Below are positions 6,753 through 13,462 of a DNA stretch of 33,005 nucleotides, piece by piece. Below the pieces are notes generated by a model, which made no database searches, was not told the origin of the DNA, and saw only the letters and a program-made list of their open reading frames with translations. This DNA is from a virus. Each line of letters begins with the position of its first letter. The first letter of the stretch is position 1. Location: positions 1 through 33,005 of the IMG/VR virus record IMGVR_UViG_3300042934_001323. One strand, 5' to 3'. The position numbers and the translations under genes are program-made.

Positions 6753-7197
6753 AATAATTCTCCTTTTTATTTGATAGTAGAGCTAGCAATTTGGTTAAGT
6801 AATTGCATATATCGTTAGTTTTAATATTTTTTTCTTTCTTAAGAGTACGGCATAAACAAAAAATATTAATTTTATCTAATTTTCCAATTATGGAATGATA
6901 ATGTGATTTAAATTTTTCAGTCTCTTCATAAATATCATATTTTATTTTATAAATATCTACATTATCATCTGTAAGACTGGTTTTAAATGCTCTGAATGTT
7001 TTTATGTACATTTCACGTTCAATATTAAATTGTTCAACTAATTTGTAATCAGCTAATCTCTTATCAATATTTTTGGTTTTAATCATAACATAGATAGTTA
7101 GTATAAATCCTAAAAAACTTATGATATAGCCAAAGAAAACTAAGTAATCGTTTACTACTATTGTATGAATTATATCATCAAAAGTTATATTTTCAAT
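6742..7197 (-). CDS. Membrane-anchored protein with an unusual start, first gene of a leftward cargo unit
   Basis: About 151 aa with one strong membrane helix near the N-terminus (LVFFGYIISFLGFILTIYVM) and a charged, helical cytoplasmic part. The frame is open to an ATG at 7227, but a perfect promoter has its -10 at 7224-7219, so that ATG would not be transcribed. The near-perfect ribosome site AAAGGCGGTGAT (7213-7202) points to an ATT codon at 7197, 8 nt after GGCGG. An in-frame GTG at 7206 is the alternative. The protein would begin (M)ENITFDDIIHT. It is coupled to the gene at 6354-6752. Function unknown. Confidence 0.68.
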   Translation of the reverse strand: MENITFDDIIHTIVVNDYLVFFGYIISFLGFILTIYVMIKTKNIDKRLADYKLVEQFNIEREMYIKTFRAFKTSLTDDNVDIYKIKYDIYEETEKFKSHYHSIIGKLDKINIFCLCRTLKKEKNIKTNDICNYLTKLLALLSNKKENYYGK

Positions 7198-7218
7198 AGC
7201 AATCACCGCCTTTACAAA

Positions 7219-7247
7219 ATTATACAATTTTTGCTATAAGGTGTCAA
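7219..7247 (-). promoter_or_regulatory. Perfect consensus promoter of the leftward cargo unit
   Basis: On the minus strand, TTGACA (7247-7242), exactly 17 bp, and TATAAT (7224-7219), an exact sigma-A consensus and the strongest promoter seen in the window. The start point would be near 7212, right at the ribosome site of the downstream gene. No phage operator of the CAAC-N5-GTTG type lies in it, so expression in the lysogen is expected. Confidence 0.8.
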
Positions 7248-7313
7248 AGAAAACAATTTGAAAACAAGTACAAGTCACCAAACATATTATATTAAAAGAT
7301 TGGAGGTGTTTTA

Positions 7314-7517
7314 ATGATTAAGGCACAAATACCTATTGGAAATATAGTTGAAGACTTCAAGGTCGGAAACACTCACATAATGATCTGCGATGATGATTGC
7401 AGGGATAAGGGCCCGGAAGACAAAGCCAGGGCAATCAAAAGAATGGAAGTTATTGCAGCAAATGCTATAGCTGCCGGTAAGTATAAACCAAAGAAGCAGG
7501 AGGTTACTGAAGCATGA
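7314..7517 (+). CDS. Conserved small early phage protein
   Basis: 67-aa soluble protein beginning MIKAQIPIGNIVEDFKVGNT, with an acidic cysteine-containing segment (MICDDDCRDKGPEDKAR) and a helical Ala-rich C-terminus. GGAGGTG lies at good distance before the ATG. First rightward gene after the inserted cargo unit, overlapping the next start by 4 bp (ATGA). It looks like an uncharacterised early protein found in clostridial phages. No enzymatic motif is visible. Confidence 0.75.
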   Translation: MIKAQIPIGNIVEDFKVGNTHIMICDDDCRDKGPEDKARAIKRMEVIAANAIAAGKYKPKKQEVTEA

Positions 7518-7768
7518 ACGCCAGGATAAGAAAAAGAATACATAAGATAATTGATTTGTGCATTGATGCAAAGGATTTTGGTCATGACTGCTTTTTTACA
7601 GCTCATCCACATGTAAGTACTATCCACTTTAGTTTTTATAAAGATGGCTGGGAAAAAGACAAAGAAGCTATTTTATATGAGGATATCAAACTTAACAGTC
7701 CTGAAACCATTGAAAAATTAGACAGTGTAATTGAAGCGCTTGAACAACTGATTGAAGAAAGTGTGTGA
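7514..7768 (+). CDS. Hypothetical early phage protein (84 aa)
   Basis: Basic N-terminal helix (MNARIRKRIHKIIDLCIDAK), a central segment with several aromatic and His residues (HDCFFTAHPHVSTIHFSFY), and an acidic helical C-terminus (EALEQLIEES). Its ATG overlaps the previous stop in an ATGA arrangement with AGGAGGTTAC upstream, so it is coupled. I do not recognise a family; the pattern suits a small protein-binding or inhibitor protein. Confidence 0.7.
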   Translation: MNARIRKRIHKIIDLCIDAKDFGHDCFFTAHPHVSTIHFSFYKDGWEKDKEAILYEDIKLNSPETIEKLDSVIEALEQLIEESV

Positions 7769-7776
7769 GGTAAGGC

Positions 7777-8112
7777 ATGGAACATATGATAAAGATTTCA
7801 ATAATTTTAAATATTATCATCCAGGCATTTTTCATAACAGTTGCAAGCTGCATATTTGTCGGATGTAAAGATGAAATGATAGAAGATATTAAGTATTGCA
7901 TAGGAATACGAAAGAAGAAGGGAGGTAGTAGATTGAGAGAATATGTTTGTCCTGAATGCGGATATAGTGCATGGGCTCTGGATCACATTATTGAAACGAC
8001 GTGCCACCACTGCGGAGCCAGCGTGAAGACAGAGCCTGTGCCAATATTTGAGAAGAGTTTTGTTTGTGACGAGAAGAAGCAGAAGAGAGGGCAGAGATTT
8101 GCTGAGAAGTGA
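7777..8112 (+). CDS. Membrane and zinc-ribbon protein, possibly with an internal start
   Basis: The 111-aa frame joins a hydrophobic N-terminal helix (about residues 7-30) to a zinc-ribbon-like C-terminal part with CPECGYSAW and CHHCGAS (cysteine pairs 17 residues apart). Between them lies an in-frame TTG (7934) preceded by GGGAGG at ideal distance. That could start a separate 59-aa zinc-ribbon protein beginning (M)REYVCPECG. The region therefore encodes either a membrane-anchored zinc ribbon, or two products from nested starts. Function unknown; it lies within the early operon. Confidence 0.65.
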   Translation: MEHMIKISIILNIIIQAFFITVASCIFVGCKDEMIEDIKYCIGIRKKKGGSRLREYVCPECGYSAWALDHIIETTCHHCGASVKTEPVPIFEKSFVCDEKKQKRGQRFAEK

Positions 8113-8151
8113 TGTTTTAATTTATTTTAGCACGAAGGGAGCTGAAGATGA

Positions 8152-8634
8152 ATGAGTAAAGAATGCGCATGCTATTACAAAACATGCAGAGAAAGTTCAG
8201 GTATTAAGCAGGATGCTGCGGCAGAGTATTTAAATGTGAGCTGCAGGACGCTCAGTGATTATGAAAATGGAAAGGCTAGGGTTCCGGATGACATAGTTGA
8301 CAGCATGGCAGAGCTATATAGATCCCCAATGCTTGCCTGGTGGCATTTGAAAAATAACAGTGTACTGGGTAAGTATCTGCCGGATGTGGTTGTTCCAAAG
8401 ACAGAGGTTGATATGGTGTTCCAGGGCATACTTGCAAAGGACAAGCTTTCACCAATAGTGGAAGGTATTAAGGAAATCATGTCTGACGGAACGATTGATG
8501 TCCTGGAAGAAGATGTACTTGATGATCATATTGATGATATGCGGATAGTAAATAATAAGCTAACTTCAATAATCCTGTGGCACGATGCCAGGATGAAGAT
8601 AAAAAAAGAAAGCCGCACAAAGGCGACTAACTAA
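8152..8634 (+). CDS. XRE-family transcriptional regulator (early)
   Basis: 160-aa protein with an N-terminal helix-turn-helix (about residues 8-57). It contains CRESSGIKQDAAAEYLNV and SCRTLSDYENGKARVPDDIV, followed by an aromatic linker (MLAWWHLKNNSVLGKYLPDV) and a helical acidic C-terminal part. GAAGGGAG is about 11 nt from the ATG. This architecture is common as a second HTH protein in the early operon of clostridial phages and may regulate early gene expression. It is distinct from the repressor and Cro in size and sequence. The DNA target is unknown. Confidence 0.8.
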   Translation: MSKECACYYKTCRESSGIKQDAAAEYLNVSCRTLSDYENGKARVPDDIVDSMAELYRSPMLAWWHLKNNSVLGKYLPDVVVPKTEVDMVFQGILAKDKLSPIVEGIKEIMSDGTIDVLEEDVLDDHIDDMRIVNNKLTSIILWHDARMKIKKESRTKATN

Positions 8635-8690
8635 CCAAATTAATTATACCATACATTTAAGCTTAAATCAAATATTTTGAGGAGGACATT

Positions 8691-8888
8691 ATGAATAAAA
8701 TTGTGAGCGCAGCATCTCATCAGGATGTGGTAGCTGTAAGATCCAGGGAAGAAATCGAAAATGAAATGGGCAAGGTGTTGAAGGCAAAGGATACTGCCGA
8801 AAAGAAAATTTCAAGATGTGAAAAAAGGATGATTGAATTGTCAAATGAGCTGCAGTTAGCAAGCAGAAGCGAAAATGAGGTGAAATAG
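8691..8888 (+). CDS. Small coiled-coil early protein
   Basis: 65-aa, mostly helical and charged protein. Residues 20-60 (EEIENEMGKVLKAKDTAEKK onward) show heptad-like spacing typical of a coiled coil. GAGGAGG precedes the ATG. Its TAG is followed immediately by the ATG of the next gene, so the two are coupled. No family recognised. Confidence 0.68.
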   Translation: MNKIVSAASHQDVVAVRSREEIENEMGKVLKAKDTAEKKISRCEKRMIELSNELQLASRSENEVK

Positions 8889-9212
8889 ATGATCAATGTT
8901 ATTAACCTGGCTGATGGTTCCATAGTAGAAAAACTAAACAGAGAGCTTGAAAAAATTACCCAGAATATTATGGACAAGAACACTGATCCAAGGAAGGAAC
9001 GCAAAATTACATTGACTTTAAGTTTTAAGCCGAATGAAAACAGGGACTTTGTCAGGACCACAATTACAACTAAGACAACCCTGGCTACAGAGCAGGGAGT
9101 TGAGACTCAGATCTTGGTAGGCAAGGACAGTGAAGGGCAGCTTCATCTGAATGAAGTAAGGCAACAAAGCATATTTGACAACAAGTCAGCAAAAATTACT
9201 AATATAAAATAA
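8889..9212 (+). CDS. Phage protein of the type annotated replication terminator protein
   Basis: 107-aa protein beginning INVINLADGSIVEKLNRELE and containing ERKITLTLSFKPNENRDFVR. This N-terminal helix plus R-K-I-T-x-T-x-x-x-K-P-N motif is characteristic of a small clostridial phage family that databases often label replication terminator protein. I know of no direct evidence for that function. The start ATG abuts the previous stop, with GAGGTGA upstream. Its place just before the ssDNA and replication genes is typical of the family. Confidence 0.72.
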   Translation: MINVINLADGSIVEKLNRELEKITQNIMDKNTDPRKERKITLTLSFKPNENRDFVRTTITTKTTLATEQGVETQILVGKDSEGQLHLNEVRQQSIFDNKSAKITNIK

Positions 9213-9225
9213 TGGAGGATGAGAA

Positions 9226-9930
9226 ATGTTAAAGGAATTAGCGCAATACATAGTTGGCTTATCTAAGCCGGAGTTGGTTGATATTAATGGGATGTTGTTC
9301 AGCGACAGGAAACTGGAAAGGTATGATTACAAAGAACCGGATGCACTTCACTTCAAAAGCATAACTGGTTTTCTTGAATATATCAAGACTGATTGCGACA
9401 GCACTTACGAAGGAAGCTTCATTCACATCAAAAACTTCGACAGAATAGAGTTTTTATCACCGCTCAATGACGACAATGAAAGAGAGATTTACGCCATTTG
9501 TGAGCCGGACAAGATAAATATCATGTTCAACAAGTTCATTGAAAGAGAGCAGTTTAACATCATGCTGCAGACTGGATTTGTAGAAAATAATGACCTGAGT
9601 GATATATTGAGATACATCGGAAACATGTCTGATAAGGCTGTCAGAACAGTAGGCGACAATGGCATATCCCAGGAAATAACAATCAAGAGCTCAACCCAGG
9701 GCCTGATAGATGTATTTATACCAAATCCGGTGATACTTCAGCCGTTCAGAACGTTCACTGAAATAGAACCGGTTGAAAGCAAGTTTGTTTTCAGGATGCA
9801 GGAGGGAGGTTATTGCGGACTGTTTGAAGCAGATGGAGGAGCGTGGAAGATAAATACCATGCACGCATTGGAAGAATATATTTCTGATGTGCTTGAATCT
9901 CTTGAAATAGACATAAAAGTCTTTTCATAA
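9226..9930 (+). CDS. Hypothetical early phage protein, DUF2303-like layout
   Basis: 234-aa protein. It contains SITGFLEYIKTDCDSTYEGS, IHIKNFDRIEFLSPL and a C-terminal PFRTFTEIEPVESKFVFRMQ, then LFEADGGAWKINTMHALEEY. This order resembles the DUF2303/YfdQ group of phage early proteins, but only the overall layout and not a diagnostic motif was matched. GGAGGATGAG precedes the ATG. It follows the previous gene by 13 bp in the early operon and is followed by a long hairpin. A role near replication or recombination is inferred from position only. Confidence 0.7.
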   Translation: MLKELAQYIVGLSKPELVDINGMLFSDRKLERYDYKEPDALHFKSITGFLEYIKTDCDSTYEGSFIHIKNFDRIEFLSPLNDDNEREIYAICEPDKINIMFNKFIEREQFNIMLQTGFVENNDLSDILRYIGNMSDKAVRTVGDNGISQEITIKSSTQGLIDVFIPNPVILQPFRTFTEIEPVESKFVFRMQEGGYCGLFEADGGAWKINTMHALEEYISDVLESLEIDIKVFS

Positions 9931-9941
9931 CTGAAAAGTTA

Positions 9942-10011
9942 AACAATTAAGGTAGTGATTTTATACAGGAATTTTTCTAAAAATGTATGAAATTACCTAC
10001 CTTTGATTGTT
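9942..10011. other. Long imperfect hairpin between early genes
   Basis: A 70-nt dyad. AACAATTAAGGTAG (9942-9955) pairs with CTACCTTTGATTGTT (9997-10011) with one bulge and one G-U pair. After an internal loop, ATTTTATACA pairs with TGTATGAAAT, and TTTT/AAAA pairs close to the tip. About 28 pairs can form. No U-tract follows, so it is not a simple terminator. It could be an RNA-processing or stability element, a protein-binding cruciform, or a miniature mobile-element remnant. Confidence 0.5.
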
Positions 10012-10056
10012 GTACTCAAAACAGAGTTGAATTTTGAATAAATATAGGAGGTTGAG

Positions 10057-10503
10057 ATGTCTGTCTATTACACAAAATGCGGCAAGAAATTTAATAAATC
10101 AACCAATGCGGAGACGACAGGATATACATGCGAAACAGAGCTAAACGGTCAGATGAACGAAAAGTGCAGGATGTGCGGATTTTCTAATTTCAGGAAAAAT
10201 AGTCACAATGAATTAATTGCAGAATGCAGGGCAGGAAGCAAGCCACCAAGTTTCATGAACACACTGGAAGGAAGCCTGGATGATATGAATGCGCTAAGGA
10301 TCTATTCCATGAATTTAGATTTCTGCGAAAGTATTTATGATTATGCTGAAGCTGATACGGAGCTGGTTCCATATTATTGCAAGGACAGTGCAGATTGCAG
10401 GAGGGTTATTTCTATATCCTGTAGCAAGAACAAAATGGGCATGGCTGCAAAGAAAAAGCTTGCTGAAAAATTTTTTCATGTAGGGGAGAGACTAGATGAG
10501 TGA
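10057..10503 (+). CDS. Cysteine-rich hypothetical phage protein
   Basis: 148-aa protein with many cysteines: YYTKCGKKFNKS, TTGYTCETE, EKCRMCGFSNFRK, a later AECRAGS, and YYCKDSADCRRVISISCSK. The first two thirds therefore looks like zinc-finger or iron-sulphur-like metal-binding folds. AGGAGGTTGAG precedes the ATG. The 3' end overlaps the replication initiator by 8 bp, which couples the two. I do not recognise a named domain. Position suggests a replication-associated DNA-binding role, without proof. Confidence 0.72.
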   Translation: MSVYYTKCGKKFNKSTNAETTGYTCETELNGQMNEKCRMCGFSNFRKNSHNELIAECRAGSKPPSFMNTLEGSLDDMNALRIYSMNLDFCESIYDYAEADTELVPYYCKDSADCRRVISISCSKNKMGMAAKKKLAEKFFHVGERLDE

Positions 10504-11392
10504 TATGAACAAAGGCTTTTATGCCATAATACCTGCTAGTATCAGATATGACAATGAACTTCCGCCTACTGCCAAGCTTCTGTATTCTGAAATTACTGCT
10601 CTATGTAATGAAAAGGGCTATTGTTGGGCTAAAAATGAGTATTTTGCGGAACTGTATATGGTTAGTGAAAGGACTATATCCAGATGGATTAACAAGCTAA
10701 TCCAAAAAGGTTATGTTAATGTTGAATTTCAGTATAAAACCGGAACAAGCGAAATTATAAAAAGATACATAAAGCTGGCAGGCAAGTCTGAATCAGTTTG
10801 TGAGGAAAATGCCTATTTAGGTGGTGACAAAAATGTCAATACGTATAGACAAAAATGTCCAATAGGTGGTGACAAAAATGTCCGAGATAATAATATAAAT
10901 AATAATAATATTATAATAAATAATAATAGTCATTCCGATGAAGGAAAAGCAGAATCGAAGGATAATAATCAAACAATTATGGACATGTACAGCAGAATAT
11001 GCACTAAGCTTCCAAAAGCCTTAAAGCTAACTGAAAAGAGAAAGAAAAACATTAAAAAGTTACTTGAAATCTACAGTTTAGAGCAGGTTGAATTAGCATT
11101 TAAGAGTATTAATGATTCTAACTTTTGCACTGGCGATAATGATAGGGGCTGGAAGGCTGACTTCGATTTTTGCATTAATTCAGACAAGATAATAAATGCC
11201 CTCGAAGGAAAGTACAAGAACAGCGTAAGCAGCAAGACTTATCAACAAAACAAACCAAGGCCTGTGAACAATTTCCACAATTTTGATGGGAAGATTGGAA
11301 AAATGGCTGAGGTGGACCTGGAAGAGATAGCAAGAAAAAAGAGAGAAAAGTTTGGACTTTCCGGCAGGGAGGTAACTGCCGATGAGAGATAA
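10496..11392 (+). CDS. Phage replication initiator (HTH_36 N-terminal domain, replisome organiser type)
   Basis: 298-aa protein. Residues about 8-95 form a winged helix-turn-helix of the HTH_36/replisome-organiser type (GFYAIIPASIRYDNELPPTA, then YFAELYMVSERTISRWINKL). The middle, residues 108-150, is low-complexity and rich in Asn/Ile because its DNA holds the putative origin (iterons and AT-rich stretch). The C-terminal domain has the familiar CTKLPKALKLTEKRKKNIKK and NDRGWKADFDFCINSDKII pattern of Firmicute phage initiators, thought to recruit host helicase loading. It overlaps the preceding and following genes. Self-binding to the internal iterons is inferred from many phage parallels. 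Confidence 0.85.
   Translation: MSDMNKGFYAIIPASIRYDNELPPTAKLLYSEITALCNEKGYCWAKNEYFAELYMVSERTISRWINKLIQKGYVNVEFQYKTGTSEIIKRYIKLAGKSESVCEENAYLGGDKNVNTYRQKCPIGGDKNVRDNNINNNNIIINNNSHSDEGKAESKDNNQTIMDMYSRICTKLPKALKLTEKRKKNIKKLLEIYSLEQVELAFKSINDSNFCTGDNDRGWKADFDFCINSDKIINALEGKYKNSVSSKTYQQNKPRPVNNFHNFDGKIGKMAEVDLEEIARKKREKFGLSGREVTADER
10818..10930 (+). other. Putative phage replication origin inside the initiator gene
   Basis: TAGGTGGTGACAAAAATGTC occurs at 10818-10837 and again at 10863-10882, 45 bp apart. A shortened copy (GACAAAAATGTCC, 10848-10860) lies between, and each has the dyad GACA-N4-TGTC. A 45-bp run of almost pure A/T (AATAATAAT-rich, 10886-10930) follows and would melt easily. Iterons plus an unwinding element within the initiator gene is the standard organisation of such phage origins. 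Confidence 0.72.
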
Positions 11393-11582
11393 CTGTTTGA
11401 ATTGCAGCGAAAGAAAATTAGGCTGCCATGATGGCTGCAGCATATATGCCGGGATGAAGCAGGAGAAAGCTGAGATAAACAAGAAACGCCGTCAATTCAT
11501 GGATGGTCTTGGCCATGACGGCTGCCTGGCAGCTAAATGCGGAAGGGTGAAAAGATATGATCAAGCACGATTTAAATATTAG
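11382..11582 (+). CDS. Small cysteine-rich phage protein
   Basis: 66-aa protein with MRDNCLNCSERKLGCHDGCS, a C-x2-C-x6-C-x3-C arrangement typical of a widespread small clostridial phage protein, then a helical QEKAEINKKRRQF segment. It overlaps the initiator by 11 bp and the next gene by 26 bp, in different frames, and GGGAGGTAAC precedes it. It is likely a zinc-binding protein; function unknown. Confidence 0.72.
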   Translation: MRDNCLNCSERKLGCHDGCSIYAGMKQEKAEINKKRRQFMDGLGHDGCLAAKCGRVKRYDQARFKY

Positions 11583-11847
11583 TATTAATCAAATTGACGA
11601 TATGAAGCACTGCATAGGATTTAATGAAAACAAGGTAAAGAGTGATAAGTACTACGCTTGGAGAAATTACTTCACAACATCAGATCATGATGAAAGCTGG
11701 GACAACCTTGTTATAAAGGGCTTAGCAGTAAAAAAGGATTTCAAGCTAGGCAGCGGACCTAATCCTCAATGCTACAGTGTATCAAAAGAAGGCTTCAAGT
11801 TCTTAGAAAATCAGTTAAATATAAAAATAATCATGGATAGGAGATAG
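11557..11847 (+). CDS. Hypothetical phage protein with an IGF-YRNYF-type pattern
   Basis: 96-aa protein with MKHCIGFNENKV, YYAWRNYFTTSDHDESWDNL and a C-terminal CYSVSKEGFKFLENQL. This looks like a small winged-helix-like fold seen in Firmicute prophage early regions, and I know no named function. The start overlaps the previous gene by 26 bp, with GGAAGGGTGAAAAG upstream. It lies between replication genes and ssb. Confidence 0.7.
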   Translation: MIKHDLNISINQIDDMKHCIGFNENKVKSDKYYAWRNYFTTSDHDESWDNLVIKGLAVKKDFKLGSGPNPQCYSVSKEGFKFLENQLNIKIIMDRR

Positions 11848-11851
11848 AGAT

Positions 11852-11983
11852 ATGGCAAGCAGACCAAAGAGAAAAAAGGCATGGAAAGAACAACAATATA
11901 AACCAGGGTTTGTAAAGAAACATAAACAGAAGCTTGGCTCAATTCATGATAAACTCTTAAGGAAAGAGGTGGGACATGAATAG
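11852..11983 (+). CDS. Small highly basic protein upstream of ssb
   Basis: 43-aa protein starting MASRPKRKKAWKEQQYKPGF, with about a third Lys/Arg/His. TAGGAGATAGAG precedes the ATG. It ends overlapping the ssb start by 8 bp, so it is probably coupled to ssb translation. It is likely nucleic-acid binding by charge alone; no family recognised. Confidence 0.6.
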   Translation: MASRPKRKKAWKEQQYKPGFVKKHKQKLGSIHDKLLRKEVGHE

Positions 11984-12386
11984 TGTTGTATTGATAGGCA
12001 GATTGACCAGAGATCCAGAGCTTAGGTTCATACCGACAACCGGGACGGCCGTGTCTAGCTTCACCCTGGCAGTGGACAAGGATCTATTTGGGGATAAGAA
12101 ACAGGAGGCCATTAGCCAAGGGAAACCTACGGCAGATTTTATATACGTCACGGTATTTGGCAAGACAGCAGAAAACTGCGCTAATTTTATGCACAAGGGA
12201 AGTAAGTGCTGTGTACAAGGCAGAATAAATACCAACAGTTATGTTGATAAAAATGGAGAAAAACAATACAAAACTGGAGTGACAGCTGAAAGGGTAGAGT
12301 TTTTAGATTCAAAGAAAGGCGAAGCTGAGTATAACATGGAGAATGATATTTTCACTCCGGTTGACGATGAAGATGTGCCATTTTGA
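11976..12386 (+). CDS. ssb: Single-stranded DNA-binding protein
   Basis: 136-aa SSB with an N-terminal OB fold: MNSVVLIGRLTRDPELRFIP, SFTLAVDK and DFIYVTVFGKTAENCANFMH, followed by KGSKCCVQGRINTNSY. The acidic tail ends in DEDVPF, the partner-recruiting tip typical of bacterial SSB. AGAGGTGGGAC precedes the ATG. It should coat single-stranded DNA during phage replication and recruit host repair and replication factors. It lies in the replication block, downstream of the initiator. Confidence 0.95.
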   Translation: MNSVVLIGRLTRDPELRFIPTTGTAVSSFTLAVDKDLFGDKKQEAISQGKPTADFIYVTVFGKTAENCANFMHKGSKCCVQGRINTNSYVDKNGEKQYKTGVTAERVEFLDSKKGEAEYNMENDIFTPVDDEDVPF

Positions 12387-12400
12387 CAGGAGGCTAACAT

Positions 12401-12532
12401 ATGCAGGAAGTGAGTAAATTGGAAGCTGAAAGTTTGAGATTGTGCGGGTTTAAAATAGTTAGGACTAAACATAAGTATTATTTACTAAGAGTTGAAGGCA
12501 AGACAATGACGGGATACGCAGACTTTTTATAG
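12401..12532 (+). CDS. Small hypothetical protein (43 aa)
   Basis: Starts MQEVSKLEAESLRLCGFKIV and ends with a short beta-like segment (KYYLLRVEGKTMTGYADFL). GGAGGCT is at good distance before the ATG and the gene fits neatly between ssb and the late regulator. No family recognised. Confidence 0.55.
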   Translation: MQEVSKLEAESLRLCGFKIVRTKHKYYLLRVEGKTMTGYADFL

Positions 12533-12548
12533 AAAGAGTGGTGAAGCG

Positions 12549-13016
12549 ATGTTTAAAGACGATGAGAAGACAGCGAAGTTGAAAAACTTGTTATACAGTT
12601 ATACATACATTGAGGATGAAATAGAAGGCATAAACGAAAAAATTATTAATCTTGGAGAGGCAATAAGTTCACAAAGGGATTTAAATATTCCTTGCTTAAC
12701 CGGAATGCCAGGCGGCAGTAATATTTCTGATTCTGTTTATGCAAGTGTTGAAAAGATCATGGTCACATATGGGCAGGAGGTGGCCAAGCTTGAAAACCGG
12801 CTTGATAAGACATTCAAGAAAAGAAACTATATAAATGCATTGATTGGTGTATTGGATCCAACAGAGCATAGGATTATAGAACTGAGGTATTTCAAGAAAT
12901 ATAAGATCTGGATGATAAGCAGCAGCATTCATTATGACAGGAGCCATATTTACAGGTTGCATGATGACGCTATCAGGAAAATGTTAGAGGTGTATAATTT
13001 TGAGAATAATATCTGA
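12549..13016 (+). CDS. ArpU/RinA-like late transcription regulator
   Basis: 155-aa protein with an N-terminal coiled-coil half and a C-terminal sigma-70-region-4-like helix-turn-helix: DPTEHRIIELRYFKKYKIWM, then SSSIHYDRSHIYRLHDDAIR. This is the pattern of DUF1492/ArpU-type regulators, which activate late genes of Firmicute phages and always lie just before the packaging genes. Its likely target is the tandem repeat promoter at 13305-13338. GTGGTGAAGCG precedes the ATG. It overlaps the next gene by 17 bp. Confidence 0.82.
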   Translation: MFKDDEKTAKLKNLLYSYTYIEDEIEGINEKIINLGEAISSQRDLNIPCLTGMPGGSNISDSVYASVEKIMVTYGQEVAKLENRLDKTFKKRNYINALIGVLDPTEHRIIELRYFKKYKIWMISSSIHYDRSHIYRLHDDAIRKMLEVYNFENNI

Positions 13017-13296
13017 AAACAATCCTAGAAAGGTTGTAATAACACCGGATTCCATAAAAAATTTAAAGCTAGATGACAATAAAAAGTATAAAATTTTAAT
13101 GATTAATAAAAATTATGGCAGTGGCGGTGTTGACACAGTTGAACCAGCACGAGAAATTCTTAAGGGCAGACTGATCAGCCAGCATGGATACATTTTTATT
13201 TTTGAATGCACAAACAAAAGAAATGTTACAAAACGTGTATGTATCAATAAAGTTGACTATATCATGAACAAAGATTTAATAAAAGAATATGAATAA
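13000..13296 (+). CDS. Hypothetical protein ending the early operon
   Basis: 98-aa basic, beta-rich protein (KVVITPDSIKNLKLDDNKKY, later YIFIFECTNKRNVTKRVCIN). TTG is the start at 13000, with AGAGGTG 7 nt before it inside the end of the regulator gene. No family recognised. It follows the late regulator immediately and the late promoter begins just after its stop. Confidence 0.65.
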   Translation: MRIISENNPRKVVITPDSIKNLKLDDNKKYKILMINKNYGSGGVDTVEPAREILKGRLISQHGYIFIFECTNKRNVTKRVCINKVDYIMNKDLIKEYE

Positions 13297-13304
13297 TTTC
13301 AAAA

Positions 13305-13338
13305 ATGAGACACTATGAGACATTTTTCATGTTATAGT
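13305..13338 (+). promoter_or_regulatory. Putative late promoter with tandem activator repeats
   Basis: ATGAGACACT (13305-13314) is followed directly by ATGAGACATT (13315-13324), tandem copies differing in one base, then TATAGT (13333-13338) as a -10 box. There is no good -35 box, so an activator is needed. The preceding gene encodes a sigma-region-4-like regulator that is the natural candidate. The region also has an outer dyad (ATGAGACACTAT against ATAGTGGTATCAT). Confidence 0.6.
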
Positions 13339-13367
13339 GGTATCATAGAAATATATAAATAAATGTG

Positions 13368-13393
13368 AAGGCATCCAGAAGGATGCCTTTTGT
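13368..13393 (+). terminator. Hairpin terminator just after the late promoter
   Basis: AAGGCATCC-AGAA-GGATGCCTT is a perfect 9-bp stem with a 4-nt loop, followed by TTGTTGTTG. It would stop early transcription, but it is also only about 25 nt into the predicted late transcript, where it could attenuate late expression unless read through. Confidence 0.65.
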
Positions 13394-13462
13394 TGTTGAT
13401 ACGGACTGATGTAAACCGTATAGGGCGAGGGGCGGGGAATAATTTGAAAAGAGGGTGACAGT

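Noticed and set aside
7258-7290. Possible rightward promoter before 7314 (TTGAAA with TATTAT)
   Set aside because: The spacing is about 21 bp, too long for a sigma-A promoter; not called.
7311-7627. Minus-strand frames opposite the small early genes at 7314 and 7514
   Set aside because: No ribosome sites; composition typical of an antisense shadow; the plus-strand genes have strong sites and coupling.
10886-10930. AATAATAAT-rich run considered as a microsatellite or CRISPR-like array
   Set aside because: No spacer-repeat structure. It is better explained as the AT-rich unwinding element beside the iterons, within the initiator frame.
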